Below, piece by piece: positions 9,205 to 18,884 of a stretch of 64,000 nt of DNA. The notes under the pieces were generated by a model that searched no databases, was not told the origin of the DNA, and saw only the letters and a program-made list of their open reading frames with translations. The translations under genes and the position numbers were made by a program. Numbering within the stretch: position 1 is the stretch's first letter; the number at the start of each line of letters is the position of its first letter. This DNA is from Trichobilharzia szidati. Taxonomy: Eukaryota > Platyhelminthes > Trematoda > Strigeidida > Schistosomatidae. The stretch lies in the NCBI GenBank assembly GCA_944472155.2, contig OX235271.1, positions 85,573,256-85,637,255 on the forward strand. Reading direction: 5' to 3'.

Positions 9205-11002
9205 TAATAATAATTATCTACTTTATTCCAAAAACAGTACTTATAATACAGAATGGAATTCTCAGTATTTGTCACAATATTACATATGATTTATTCAAAA
9301 TATAAATTAAATTAAAAATTAAAACAAAATGAACCAGAGGAATTTGTCCACGTTTACGACATAAAGTCAAAAATATTCGAAGCATGAATTAAGATTATTA
9401 AATATAATAATAATAACAGGGAGTTTGTTTCAAACGGTACTGTCGATTCAGTTTGGAAACTTTAGCATGTTATTGGATCTAATGTTTTGATGATATAGTA
9501 TAGTGAGGGGAAATACAAAATTAACAGTTATAATACAGCTTAAATTATGTCCACACTTATGAAAAAAAAAAAATAAACAGAAAGAAAAAATTGAGAGGAT
9601 TATAAATATAAGAAATACAATAACAATAAAGTTTGATGCTTTAAGGGTGAAGGAAATGGTTTATTTAGTGGTGCTAAGAAGGTTAGTTAGTTCATGTCTG
9701 ATACTATTTGCATCACATAAAGTACGTGCTAAATATGGTATAGTGGAGTTTTTATACTTAGACGTACGTGCATAAATTCTTCTGGAAAGACTTCTTGTTT
9801 TACCTGAGGAGACACAAGGTTGGATTTGCGGGTAGAGTGGGTGCTCACAGTCTGACAAAATTCCTTTAGCGAATTTTTTGCATGACATCAAATGCCTATC
9901 AGTGACAATGCCAACGATGTGGCCTAATGGGATACCACTCACCCTACTGACAGTCTTCAGAGTTCTACGAAGTATGACATAGTCTTTTTTAACCAATCCA
10001 GGAAAGAATAAGAGTGAACAGTAAAGAAGAATAGGTAAAATACACGAGTTGACAAACTGTAAGGGGAGCGGTTGGGTTATGCCTGAGTGCTTTAACTTCT
10101 TAATGTAAAAAGTCAGACGAAATGTTCTTTTAGAAATCGCTAAGACATGAGAGGACCAGGATAGGTCAGAAGAGAGAATTAATCCAAGTTACTTAACTTC
10201 AGACGTGATTTCTATATCAGTATCATCAATTTTGCAAGGTTCATAGGAACCAACGGCTTCATTTAACTTTCGTTTACATCGGAAACTGAAATTAACAGTC
10301 TGACATTTGGAAGGATTAAGTTTAAGGCCGTTAGACGAAGACCATTTGTTAATTTCTGATAGAAAGTTGTTTATCTTAGTGCAGTCAAGCTGGGAGTTAA
10401 CAGACATTGAAATAGTTAGATCATCGGCATACTTAACAAAGTTCATTTCATCAGAGTGAGGCAAGTCATGCAAGAAGAAAGAAAACAGAAAAGGAGAAAG
10501 GACGGTGCCTTGAGGGACACCAGCCTGAGTAAGCAATGAAGTGGACGACTTTCCCTGACATACAGTGTACTGCTTTCTTCCTGAGAAATAAGAATAGAGC
10601 CATTTGACAACCCAACAGTCAGTTTGAGTTTCAGCAAGCTTGTTTATCAAAATGTCCGTAGGTACTGAGTCAAAAGCAGATGCAGCTAACAAATTTAGCC
10701 CCCTTGTCTAAGCTGGAGACAATGTTATGATACAAGACTGCAGCTGCATCTAAAGTACTTCTACTGTGTTTGTAGGCAAATTGTTTGGGATCATTAAAGG
10801 CTTTAAGTGAAGGTTGAAGATTAAGTAAGAGCAATTTTTCCATAGCTTTCAGAAAAGGGGAAGTAATAGCAGTGGGTCTAAATTTAGAACATGTCGCAGT
10901 AGACGACTTAGGAATAGGTACAATTTTAATGTCCTTCCAAACGGCTGGGACGACATTTTTAGTGACATGAAGATATATAACCAAACAGGATAGTAGCATC
11001 AA
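9205..11002 (-). pseudogene. SR1-like (CR1 clade) non-LTR retrotransposon, 5'-truncated
   Basis: The minus strand encodes RT blocks: VWKDIKIVPIPKS and KFRPTAITSPFLKAMEKLL (about 10860-10960), FDSVPTDILINKL, GVPQGTVLSPFLFSFFLHDL, and FVKYADDLTISMS with intact YADD near 10425. The thumb and C-terminus follow (KLNPSKCQTVNFSF; YARTSKYKNSTIPYLARTLCD near 9730). A deletion frameshift near 10690 separates two RT parts. The 3' UTR contains TTTATTCCAAAAACAGTACTT (opposite strand), shared with copies ending near 24.93 and 30.45 kb. Confidence 0.85.
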
Positions 11003-11480
11003 TCACTATCAACTGGAGAGATTTCAAACAAGTAACTTCCTTCACTTCTCTCGGCAGCTTAGTTTCAACTACACGAATGAAGCTGTCGAAACCAAGATCT
11101 GGAAGACAAGACAGGTGTAGATTACTCTGAAATCAGTGTAGAAATCCAACTGCATTCAGCATAAAGAATAAGATACAGATTGTGAACAATAATATCAAAT
11201 CATTACTTCTATATAGTTTAGAGGATTGGTGTGTCATTAAAAGCGCTTCTAACAAACTTCAAACTTTTATCAACAGCTATCTTTACCCTATACTGAAGAC
11301 TAAATGGCCAGAAAGGATAAACAACAGGGAAGGGACCAATCAAGAACCCACTGACAAATAAATATGCCGAGGGAAATGGTTAAGGGATTGGAAATACATA
11401 CACGTTATGGAGACCGCTGAGTAACGTCGCGCCTCGGGCCGTCTACTGCTGCCTAAGTGCGAAGACTAGGGTTATGTTTT
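11003..11480 (+). pseudogene. RTE fragment, highly diverged
   Basis: Nucleotide-level resemblance to the RTE region between RT and 3' end (FTSLGSLVSTT-like, KNKIQIVNNNIKSLLLY-like, WPERINNRE). Many indels; an old copy. Confidence 0.6.
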
Positions 11481-11905
11481 AGCCTATGGTGGTAGGTTAT
11501 GGCTACGCTTGAGTCAGACACCAATCTGCCTTCAAGCGCAATTACCGAGTTTAAGTGCATTGGCATGGCATCAATCCATGAAATCCTTGACAGTTAAACT
11601 GAGTCAGGTAGGGAGATGCAGACTTCCGGGTTGGGGCCCTCGGAACTCTAAGAATCAATGGTTCGAGACAATGTGTGACATGGCTCAAACTCGTTGTCAA
11701 TGGCGCAGATGTATCCAGTCTCTGTAATTTTTCATATTCTTTTCTACCATTACCCATTCTATTCCACTCTTATACTTGTCAAAACTCTACTGATTCCCTT
11801 CACTCATTTTCTTGTCTACCTTTGTGTGCTATTTGGAACGTGGCAACTCGAACTGTTGCACTTCGGTACCAAGTTCTTTGCTGAATCCAGACAGACAGAC
11901 AGGTG
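11481..11905 (+). pseudogene. RTE-type-II 3' end
   Basis: Encodes the C-terminus of the second RTE lineage (WHQSMKSLTVKLSQVGRCRL, PGWGPRNSKNQW, DMAQTRCQWRRCIQSL), then a 3' UTR ending in a CAGA tetranucleotide run (about 11888-11904). The minus-strand copy at 58.1-59.4 kb has the same 3' UTR and CAGA tail. Confidence 0.75.
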
Positions 11906-12156
11906 AGTTGTGAGTCTTGGTTGACTACACTTTGACTTTGAGACATTGTCTGTTATATCAGTTCATTACTGTAAATCATAAATGTTATAACAGAGTATTA
12001 TTGGGTTGTGGTTGTCGTCTTATTTGACTTGAATGCACTACCAGAACACGATACTATAACCAACTCATCACACGAAAATATTCTCTACACTGAGTTAGAT
12101 ATAGAAGTCACGTTTGACAGCGACAACAACGACGTTAACTAGACAGAATGCATGTT
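11906..12156. other. Unassigned
   Basis: No feature that I can support. Confidence 0.4.
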
Positions 12157-12418
12157 ATATCATATTTACAGCATACGTTGAGGAGGCCGTCGAATGACAT
12201 CTGGCGCAATACAGGCCATCGCTTAAGTGGAATCCAAATGGGAAGCGACGAGTGGGTCGTCAGTGTGAGGGCTACATGGAGGAGATGAGAGATTATGGGC
12301 AATCGTGGGGTCAGCCAGCTGAAGAGGACAGCAGAGAATAGACGAAAGTGGAAATGTGTTGTTGAAGCTCTATGTTCCACTCGGAACCCAAAGGAATAAT
12401 AATAATATCATATTTACA
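12157..12418 (+). mobile_element. RTE-3 3' end (12171-12404) with target-site duplication
   Basis: A 234-bp 3' fragment of the RTE-3 subfamily, ending GAAGCTCTATGTTCCACTCG ... GGAATAATAATA. It is flanked by a 14-bp direct repeat (ATATCATATTTACA) at 12157-12170 and 12405-12418. No intact frame. Confidence 0.85.
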
Positions 12419-13195
12419 AAACCTCAGGAATTTAAGCTATTAATAAATAGACAAATCTGATTGGTTGCATGACATTACAAATCTCTAGGAATTTAAGCCA
12501 GAAATAAACCAATCAAAAACTGTCAATTCAGGTTACCATATCAGTGCATGCATAAATCACAGAATTCACAGTTAACAAAGAAGCTTGTCCGTCCTAATAA
12601 TAAAACTTATTACTTCACAACTTAAAGGTGAAGTTGTTTTGATAAGGTTAATAAATATATACACACAAAAAAAGATTCCTTATTCCCCTTTCGCCACAAA
12701 TTCTCAAAAGAAATTATAAAAGTTTAAAGGAACATAATTTATGAACATCACATTGAACATTTGATACTAAACATTCTAAAAGAATTGTCTTTCTTTGTCA
12801 CTTTTTTGATCTATTTCTTTCTAATTTGTTTATATATTTTCAAAATCTAGAAAGTGTTTTCATGCATTAATAAATGTCATATTGTTTATTCTATTCTCCT
12901 TCTTATTGTCCATCCTTAAATAAAATTGTTTTCTAAAAATTTATATCAGTAATTGTTTGATTACAGTCAGTAGAATTATTATCGAATAAACTTAGTTTAC
13001 TTTTCAATAAAATCTTCATTGGGATTGAATATGGATGCATGCAGCTGATGAGTTTTAAGTAGGAAGAAAGGTGCCTCATAGACTCCAGTGCTTGTCAGCC
13101 TCTATCAGACAACATTAAATAATGGTATTGCTGAAACTAACTTTAAAAGATCTGTTTAGAAAAATATCTTAGGTCATAGTACAACCTAACCTTCT
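12419..13195. other. Unassigned AT-rich stretch
   Basis: Two partly similar lines near 12420-12540 (AATTTAAGC... repeats about 60 bp apart). Otherwise nothing supported. Confidence 0.35.
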
Positions 13196-13284
13196 GGTCG
13201 TTATTAAAAATGTTAAGAAATATATGTCCAAACCAAGTTCACTTTTAACAATTTGAAAAAATTTGGGCATTGGGTATATGATAT

Positions 13285-13482
13285 TCATTGTAATAAACGT
13301 TTTTTGTATTTCCCAATGAATGGAAAACAAAACGATATTGTTGCTTTTACTCACGTTTCGCTATTTAATGCTGCTAATAGCTTTATCAAAGTATTATTAA
13401 ACCAGAATTTACATAATCTCAGCTTATATAAAACAAGATTAATCATCGTTCCTCAGTATGGGGTAATTTTTGCGTTGGATTT
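13285..13482 (-). repeat. Left inverted arm of a small Penelope-like element
   Basis: Pairs with 13990-14190 as an inverted repeat of about 200 bp, reading from the coding side outward through CGTTCCTCAGTATGGGG and AACAAAACGATATTGTTG. PLEs are known to have LTR-like ends in direct or inverted order. On the minus strand a hammerhead-like arrangement is visible (UUGAUAA, stem II GCUAUU/AAUAGC, GAAAC) with two core changes. Confidence 0.65.
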
Positions 13483-13872
13483 GATAAATAAATCCCTAAA
13501 GATTCTCTATCTAATTGTGTCTATAAAATAAAATGCTTGGAATATGATGCGATATACATCGGACAAATATCGCGAGAAATCGAAATCAGAAGAAATGAAC
13601 ACCGTAGAGCATCTATTCGATCATCGAGAAATCCAGTTAGTGAACTAGAAAAGCTTGAAAAATCATCAGCCATAGGTCTACACGCTATAGAATCAGGCCA
13701 CAAAACTGATTTTGACTATATTGAAATAATCCAGAAAAATTTCAGAAATCACAAAGAACGTCTAATATCACAAGCACTTCATATCAAATGGAATCCAAAT
13801 TGTCTGAATAGAAGTGATGGACTAAAGCAGAATTTAACCTGGTTACAACACCTCCCTCCCCCGTGGGTTTGA
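13483..13872 (+). pseudogene. Penelope-like GIY-YIG endonuclease domain
   Basis: A 111-codon frame from 13537 encodes YDAIYIGQISREIEIRRNEH, matching the YIG part of a GIY-YIG nuclease with the catalytic arginine helix (REIEIRRNEHRR). The conserved C-terminal half follows (GHKTDFDYIEIIQ, RLISQALHIKW). The first strand of the domain is in a different frame upstream (before 13531), so one frameshift is likely. It sits between the two inverted arms and no RT is left, so it is an internally deleted, non-autonomous PLE. Confidence 0.75.
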
Positions 13873-13989
13873 CAAAATCAACACGAATTTGATAAACAGT
13901 TTCATTATGTAAACACACGCTGCTTTTATAATCTTACACACTTACCAAATCCAAAAATCTACACCTGGTTTTGTTACCTTTACATATTG

Positions 13990-14190
13990 ACTAACTTCAC
14001 AACGCAAAAATGACCCCTTTCTGAGGAACGATGATTAAGTCGTTATATATAGGCTGAGATTTTGTAAATTCTGGTTTAATAATACTTTGATAAAGCTATT
14101 AGCAACATTAAATAGCGAAACATCAGTAAAAACAACAATATCGTTTTGTTTTTCATTCATTGAGAAATACAAAAACCTTTATTATAATGA
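13990..14190 (+). repeat. Right inverted arm of the Penelope-like element
   Basis: Inverted match to 13285-13482. It includes the same hammerhead-like string (stem II GCUAUU...AAUAGC at about 14095-14116, GAAAC after it). Confidence 0.65.
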
Positions 14191-14209
14191 AAAATGTTAA
14201 GAAATTTAC

Positions 14210-14474
14210 TGTATATTCATTGTTACCGACTCAAATTATCCGCGGTTATTTCATAAATCCTAACTCGTGTCACTTTACGATTTTTAGCGCCGCCACAAGG
14301 CAGTGTCATCGGCGGGTGTTTTTCCGTACTTGCATAAAACCATATACTACTGATTGATTGAAACGAGTAGTTGTATACCAACGCTGATGAACTCGGCCCC
14401 AGACAAGTGAAACGGTTGTCAGGTGTTCAGAGCACCTTGATCTGGCTAGCAAGTTATTCTGCCGGTTAACGTCA
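14210..14474 (+). repeat. Repeat E with hammerhead-like core
   Basis: Shares TATACTACTGATTGA and GAGTAGTTG with 59.9 kb and, inverted, with 15.76 kb and 22.08 kb. It contains CUGAUGA at 14384-14390, a possible 3-bp stem II (ACU/AGU) and GAAAC at 14409-14413 with GUUGUC after it. Stem I pairing is poor. The RTE-2 element at 14475 is inserted in this repeat. Confidence 0.45.
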
Positions 14475-15752
14475 GTGGAGAGAATCAAACATGTACTGGA
14501 TAAAAAATTTCGACCGGAACAGGCTGGCTTCAGGAGAAACAAGTCATGCATTGATCAGATCGCCAAGTTACGGATCATCACTGAACAAAGTTTGGAATGG
14601 CAGTCACCTCTCTATCTCAACTTCATTGACTTTGAAAAGGAATTCGACAGCGTCGATCGAGAAGTGCTTTGGCAACTACTTCCCTACTACGGGGTGCCAC
14701 CGACAATTACACATCTTATCCAACAGTTGTACGACAATGCTGCATGCCAAGTAATCCACGACAGGAAAATTACGGAATCCTTCGAAGTGAGGACATGAGT
14801 AAGACAAGGCTGCCTACTGTCGCCAAAGATTTTCCTGATTGTAGTAGACTGGATAATGCGACAAACAGTGGGCAATGAGGAAACAGGCATAAGATGGACC
14901 CACACAAAAGACTTGGAGGATCTGGACTTCGCCGGTGATATATGTCTGATTTCCCACAAACTGGAAGATATGCAAGCGAAAAGCAACAAGTTGGCAGAAG
15001 AAGCATCAAAGACAGGAAGGACTTCAGGTGAACATAGAGGAAACAGAGGTGATGAAGATTCCTGGACAAGAACAAAAACAACAGACAATAATCAGCATAA
15101 ATGGGAGGAACCTGAAAGAAACAACCTCTTTTACCTACCTGGGAAGCATCGTCTCAACTACAGGAAGACGGAACTGATGAGGATATCAAAGCAAGGATCG
15201 GAAAAGCAAGACAAACTTTCACTACTCTCAAGTCTGTGTGGAGGTCAACAGCACTCAACATCAAAAATAAGATCCGGATTTTCAACTCCAATGTCAAGTC
15301 AGTGCTACTCCATACGGGTCAGAGACTTACACTGCGCGTCATAAAGAGCATCTCAAACAAACTACAGACCTTCATCAATACTCAATACTCAAGATCAGAC
15401 GAATGGCCAGAAAAGATCAGCAACAGAGATCTCTGGCAATGAGCGAACCAACCAGGAACCGGTTGTGAAACAAACAGGCAGGGAGAAATGGAGGTGGATT
15501 GGGTGGTCATACTCTGAGGAAACCATCAAGTGACATCACTCGACAAGCCCTTGAGTGGAACGCGAAAGGTAAGCGGCGAGTTGGTCGTCAGTGTGAGAGT
15601 GACTTGGAGGAGGTCATGTGAAGAGGAGATGAACAGGTGTGGGCAGACTTGGAGCCAGGTGAAAACTACAGCAGAGAACCGAACGCAATGGAGAAGCACT
15701 GCTGAAGCCGTATGTTCCTCTAGGAATTAAAGGAAACAATAATAATAATAAT
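14475..15752 (+). pseudogene. RTE-2 retrotransposon, 5'-truncated
   Basis: Begins at TGGAGAGAATCAAACATG and encodes RT blocks FRPEQAGFRRNKSCIDQIAK, YLNFIDFEKEFDSVDREVLW, TITHLIQQLYDNAACQ; then LEDLDFAGDICLISHKLEDM, where the FADD motif reads FAGD; then the 3' domain (VKSVLL, WRRSCEEEM, NRTQWRS). Stops and shifts near 14796, 15090 and 15340 break it. The 3' end is GTTCCTCTAGGAATTAAAGG with an AAT tail. Confidence 0.85.
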
Positions 15753-15756
15753 ACAA

Positions 15757-15960
15757 CTAGTCATCTCAATTAATCAGTAGTGTACAGTTGTATGCAAAAT
15801 ATGCTCGCCTTCTTGATAACTATTCATGGTATCAAGCAGATCACAGATTGTGTTCAGAATAACTTGATTTCCAAAGGAAACAATGGTGCAACTTCACCCC
15901 TCGAGCCGTGTGGATTACAAAACTGCTGATTAATTTTCAAACAGTGAATATCTCCGTGTA
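15757..15960 (-). repeat. Repeat E, second half, after the RTE-2 insertion
   Basis: Reverse complement of the ACTACTGATTNATTGA motif, plus a segment (AATCAAGCAGAT... on this strand) also found near 22.1 and 60.2 kb. Confidence 0.45.
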
Positions 15961-16109
15961 CCCAACTTCTTGGAACCTATTGAACATGACTTCTCAGTTA
16001 TACTTCAAATAACTTCATCTTGAAGTCAATCACTAGGGAGCATTAGATTTGTTTTTCAAGGGTTTATTTGTAAGGATTTGCTTGTTTTCAAGTTTAGTCA
16101 CTAAATCAC

Positions 16110-16470
16110 TTCAGTCAGAGAACCACTGGAAACCAGTGAGTACTGGACAGCTGTTCCGTTCTAGTTGGTCACCCTTCATTAGTAGGATGTGAGCACAAAT
16201 ACTCCATGGTGACAATGACTGGTGGTCGTGCTAAAAATCCTGAACTGACAGAAATGGGTTCGCTTTTGGATTCTGTCTCAATGGCTGAATGGTGAATGGG
16301 CATGCTTCGTAACCTGATAATCCTTGGTCTAATGCCTAATGGAGTGATGGCCACATACTGCTGAGGAAACTCAAAGTAGAACGAAATAGCTGTCCAGTAT
16401 TCTATGGTTTTCCGTCGTTCTCTAACTGATATCAATCCACTTTCAAACTTGGGATGAATCAACACCTGAA
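16110..16470 (+). repeat. SINE B pair with partly intact hammerhead
   Basis: 16110-16200 carries a minus-strand ribozyme/tail half (GTTCCGTTCTAGTTGG). 16240-16450 is a plus-strand copy with head-like sequence and ribozyme. It has a CUGAGGA core at 16361-16367, GAAA at 16383-16386 and a perfect 6-bp stem I (AUACUG at 16355-16360 with CAGUAU at 16395-16400). Stem II has lost pairing, so activity is doubtful. Confidence 0.6.
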
Positions 16471-17060
16471 AAATTATATTTCACACAAGTGAAGGATTCG
16501 GCAGTTCTAAATAAAGGATGGGGGAAATCTTGGGAGACAAGACTACCCTTATTTACAAAGAAAATAATTCATCCCCTTCATTAAAGCTTTCATATCTAAA
16601 ATCTACTCAATTTCCAATTTATTCTATTCTAATTTGTTTTCAGTGATATAATCTCTTTTCTCAATAATATAAATCCACTTAATTCATATCACATATTGAT
16701 TATTTGTGTAATGAACTACTACTATTCACTGTAGTCTTACTGTCTTCTGTCTAAATCATGTCATCTTTGTTCTAGCCATTTATCAAACACATTCTACATC
16801 TTCAAACTAACCTATCAATTTTCTTTCTCCACACCATATGAATCTTTTATGACTAATCACTATCATCGTCTCGTATTTCACAGTGTTTTTTAATTACATT
16901 CAGCCTAGCGCGTTTTTCAAATTTGTTGCTAAATTATATAATTTAAAGATAAAACTGATTGTTTAATTCAATTTTAGGATTTTGCCGTCGATTGATTGGA
17001 CCGAAGTGCTCGGTCTCAGGTTGACATGTCAGCTCCTTGTGCAGATGCTTCGACGATGTC
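16471..17060. other. Unassigned AT-rich stretch
   Basis: No supported gene. Pyrimidine-rich on the plus strand at 16610-16880. Confidence 0.4.
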
Positions 17061-17215
17061 TATGCATGTAATTAGAAGTTAATTGGTGGATGAAGACTAG
17101 CAGTGGAATCCAGGATGCGCATTTCGTCCTATTTGTGACTCGTCAGCTGGATGTACCTGCATTCCGCAGTAAGTGATGATGTTCCCACCGAGGCTTGAAC
17201 CCAATGGCTCTTGTG
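17060..17215 (-). repeat. SINE A (Sm-alpha-like), left arm of an inverted pair
   Basis: The minus strand reads box B-like GGGTTCAAGCCTC, then the GCGGAATGCAGGTACATCCA spacer, ribozyme, and GATTCCACTGCTAGTC tail. The pattern matches the published Schistosoma Sm-alpha hammerhead repeat. Confidence 0.8.
17108..17152 (-). ncRNA. Hammerhead ribozyme (SINE A), apparently intact
   Basis: Minus strand: stem I AUCCAG (17152-17147) pairs perfectly with CUGGAU (17113-17108). The core is CUGACGA (17146-17140), stem II GUC/GAC, then GAAA (17125-17122). A short palindromic stem III (AUGCGCAU) and C17 at 17114 complete it. All conserved bases are present. Cleavage is predicted between 17114 and 17113. Confidence 0.8.
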
Positions 17216-17390
17216 GCCCAAATGGTCTAGTGGATAACGCTTTGGCGTTTGGAACTATGGTCAATGGGTTCGAGCCTCATCACTTACTGCGGAATGCAGG
17301 TACATCCAGTGACGAGTCCTAAATGAGACGAAACGCGCATTCTGGATTCCACTACTAGTCTCCATCCACCAATTAACTTCTAATAAAACT
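17216..17390 (+). repeat. SINE A, right arm of the inverted pair
   Basis: Full head on the plus strand: box A-like TGGTCTAGTGGATAACGC and box B-like GGGTTCGAGCC. The ribozyme at 17303-17347 lacks one base next to the core (CCAGUGACGA rather than CCAGCUGACGA), which should impair it. The arm mirrors 17060-17215. Confidence 0.8.
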
Positions 17391-17640
17391 GATTGGCTAA
17401 AATATTTCAGAATATCAAAATGGATAATCTAAAGATTAAAAATTGGTGCCACCAAAAGATGATTGAGATTGAAACAAAAACCAGAGGTTCCTACAATATT
17501 CCAACTAGTAACACTCCTTATGTTCCTTCCAACGTTTATATTATATAGGTAACAACAATGACTACCATAAGGTTACGTTAAAGTGATTTAAAAATAAACA
17601 AAAATCACTAATTAAAAGGTGGAGTTATAATCAGAGGCGA
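17391..17640. other. Unassigned
   Basis: Nothing supported; possible flank of the SINE cluster. Confidence 0.35.
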
Positions 17641-18029
17641 CGAGTGCTGGGTTCCGGACTCAGTAGGAAAACCATCAGTCATTGGACATGCAGATACATT
17701 TGGCTGACAGGAAAAAGTAAACATCTTGGATTCTACTGTAGTCACTATCGTTGGTATCAGATGGTTGGAGGCAATCGGCAGGAAACCTTGGACCTAGGTT
17801 TCCTGCTAGTTGGCACTTACCAGTCAGCAAGGCGTACGCGCAACCTTGAAGGAACTCATGTCCCTTCTGAGATTCGAACCCGCGTCACCCAGTGAGAACT
17901 GCAGTCAGAGACGTTACAACTGAACTATTCAGGCTCGCCACTGACATCCTGTAGGAGTACATTGAATATTTTTGATTGGACACTGGTCAGTAACTAGTGT
18001 AATGTGTCTAGTCCTATCTTCGGTGCAGA
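17641..18029 (-). repeat. SINE C copy
   Basis: The minus strand reads tail, TCCTACAGG junction, tRNA-like head (AATAGTTCAGTTGTAACGTC; GGGTTCGAATCTC) and the ribozyme region. The core has extra bases (CUGACUGGUAAG) and GAAA is preceded by GCAG, so it is predicted inactive. Confidence 0.7.
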
Positions 18030-18250
18030 CTGAATTCTGTCAGTGCCAACTAGCACGAAATTTAGGTCAGGCAAGGCTTCCTGCCGATTGCCTCCAACCA
18101 TCTAATACCAACAATTCAAAGTGCACCGTGATGGTGAGCCACCTAGCATGCTGGCCACATTGCAAGCTTGACTGACTGAATGCACCGAAGATAGGACTGG
18201 ACACATTACACTAGTTACTGACAAGTGTCCAATCAAAAATATTGTCAATA
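18030..18250 (+). repeat. SINE C tail segment, inverted
   Basis: Starts inside the ribozyme (GUGCCAACUAGCACGAAA) and continues through the SINE C body (CCAACCATCTAATACCAAC, GCACCGAAGATAGGACTGG). Same palindromic joint type as at 51165/51166. Confidence 0.7.
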
Positions 18251-18884
18251 TCATTGCAAAAAATATCTTGTTAACCATTAATCATCCTAGGCAGTATCCA
18301 TACTACTATTACCAGTCAAAATGTCAACAGAGATCAAGCATTTACGTCCAGCAGCAATCAACAGGCTGAAGAAAATAAATAATTATTTCTTTTTCTAGTG
18401 TTTATGTTGAAAGCAATCAAGTACTACCACTTGAAATCTTATTGTAAACAATTATGGCTTTCATGAAATCTTGAACTGAATGTAAACAAAAACACTTTAA
18501 AAGTATGATTTAAATCTAATGTTTAGAAAAATTAAACTATGATGAGAATAAAATCTACTGAAATCCCTTATCTTTTCATAATTATTATGAAGGAATTCTC
18601 AAAAATATTTAACAATAATAGGATAATTTTAGTTTCTAAAGGGAAGTTCACCTATGACTGTGTAAATGGTAAAAATTAATTTGCCAGTTGAGAATTTGAA
18701 TGAATGTATTAACAATTCGCCTATGTGGCTAGCGAGATTTTGGGTGGTTTTAACTGACTCGGCTCTCTGAGCTGAGTCAAACTGCGTAGACCGTTGATTA
18801 GCTTACCTCCAAACGATTGATGCGAATAATAGTATCCAGCTACTCAAATCATTTATTCAACCTCGCCTAGATTACTGGGTCACT
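18251..18884. other. Unassigned
   Basis: No supported gene. A short GC-richer section at 18725-18800 contains a near-palindrome (GACTCGGCTCTCTGAGCTGAGTC). It could be the extreme 5' end of the following RTE or unrelated. Confidence 0.35.

Noticed and set aside
17216..17290. Possible tRNA gene on plus
   Set aside because: It is the head of SINE A, followed by the family-specific spacer and ribozyme.
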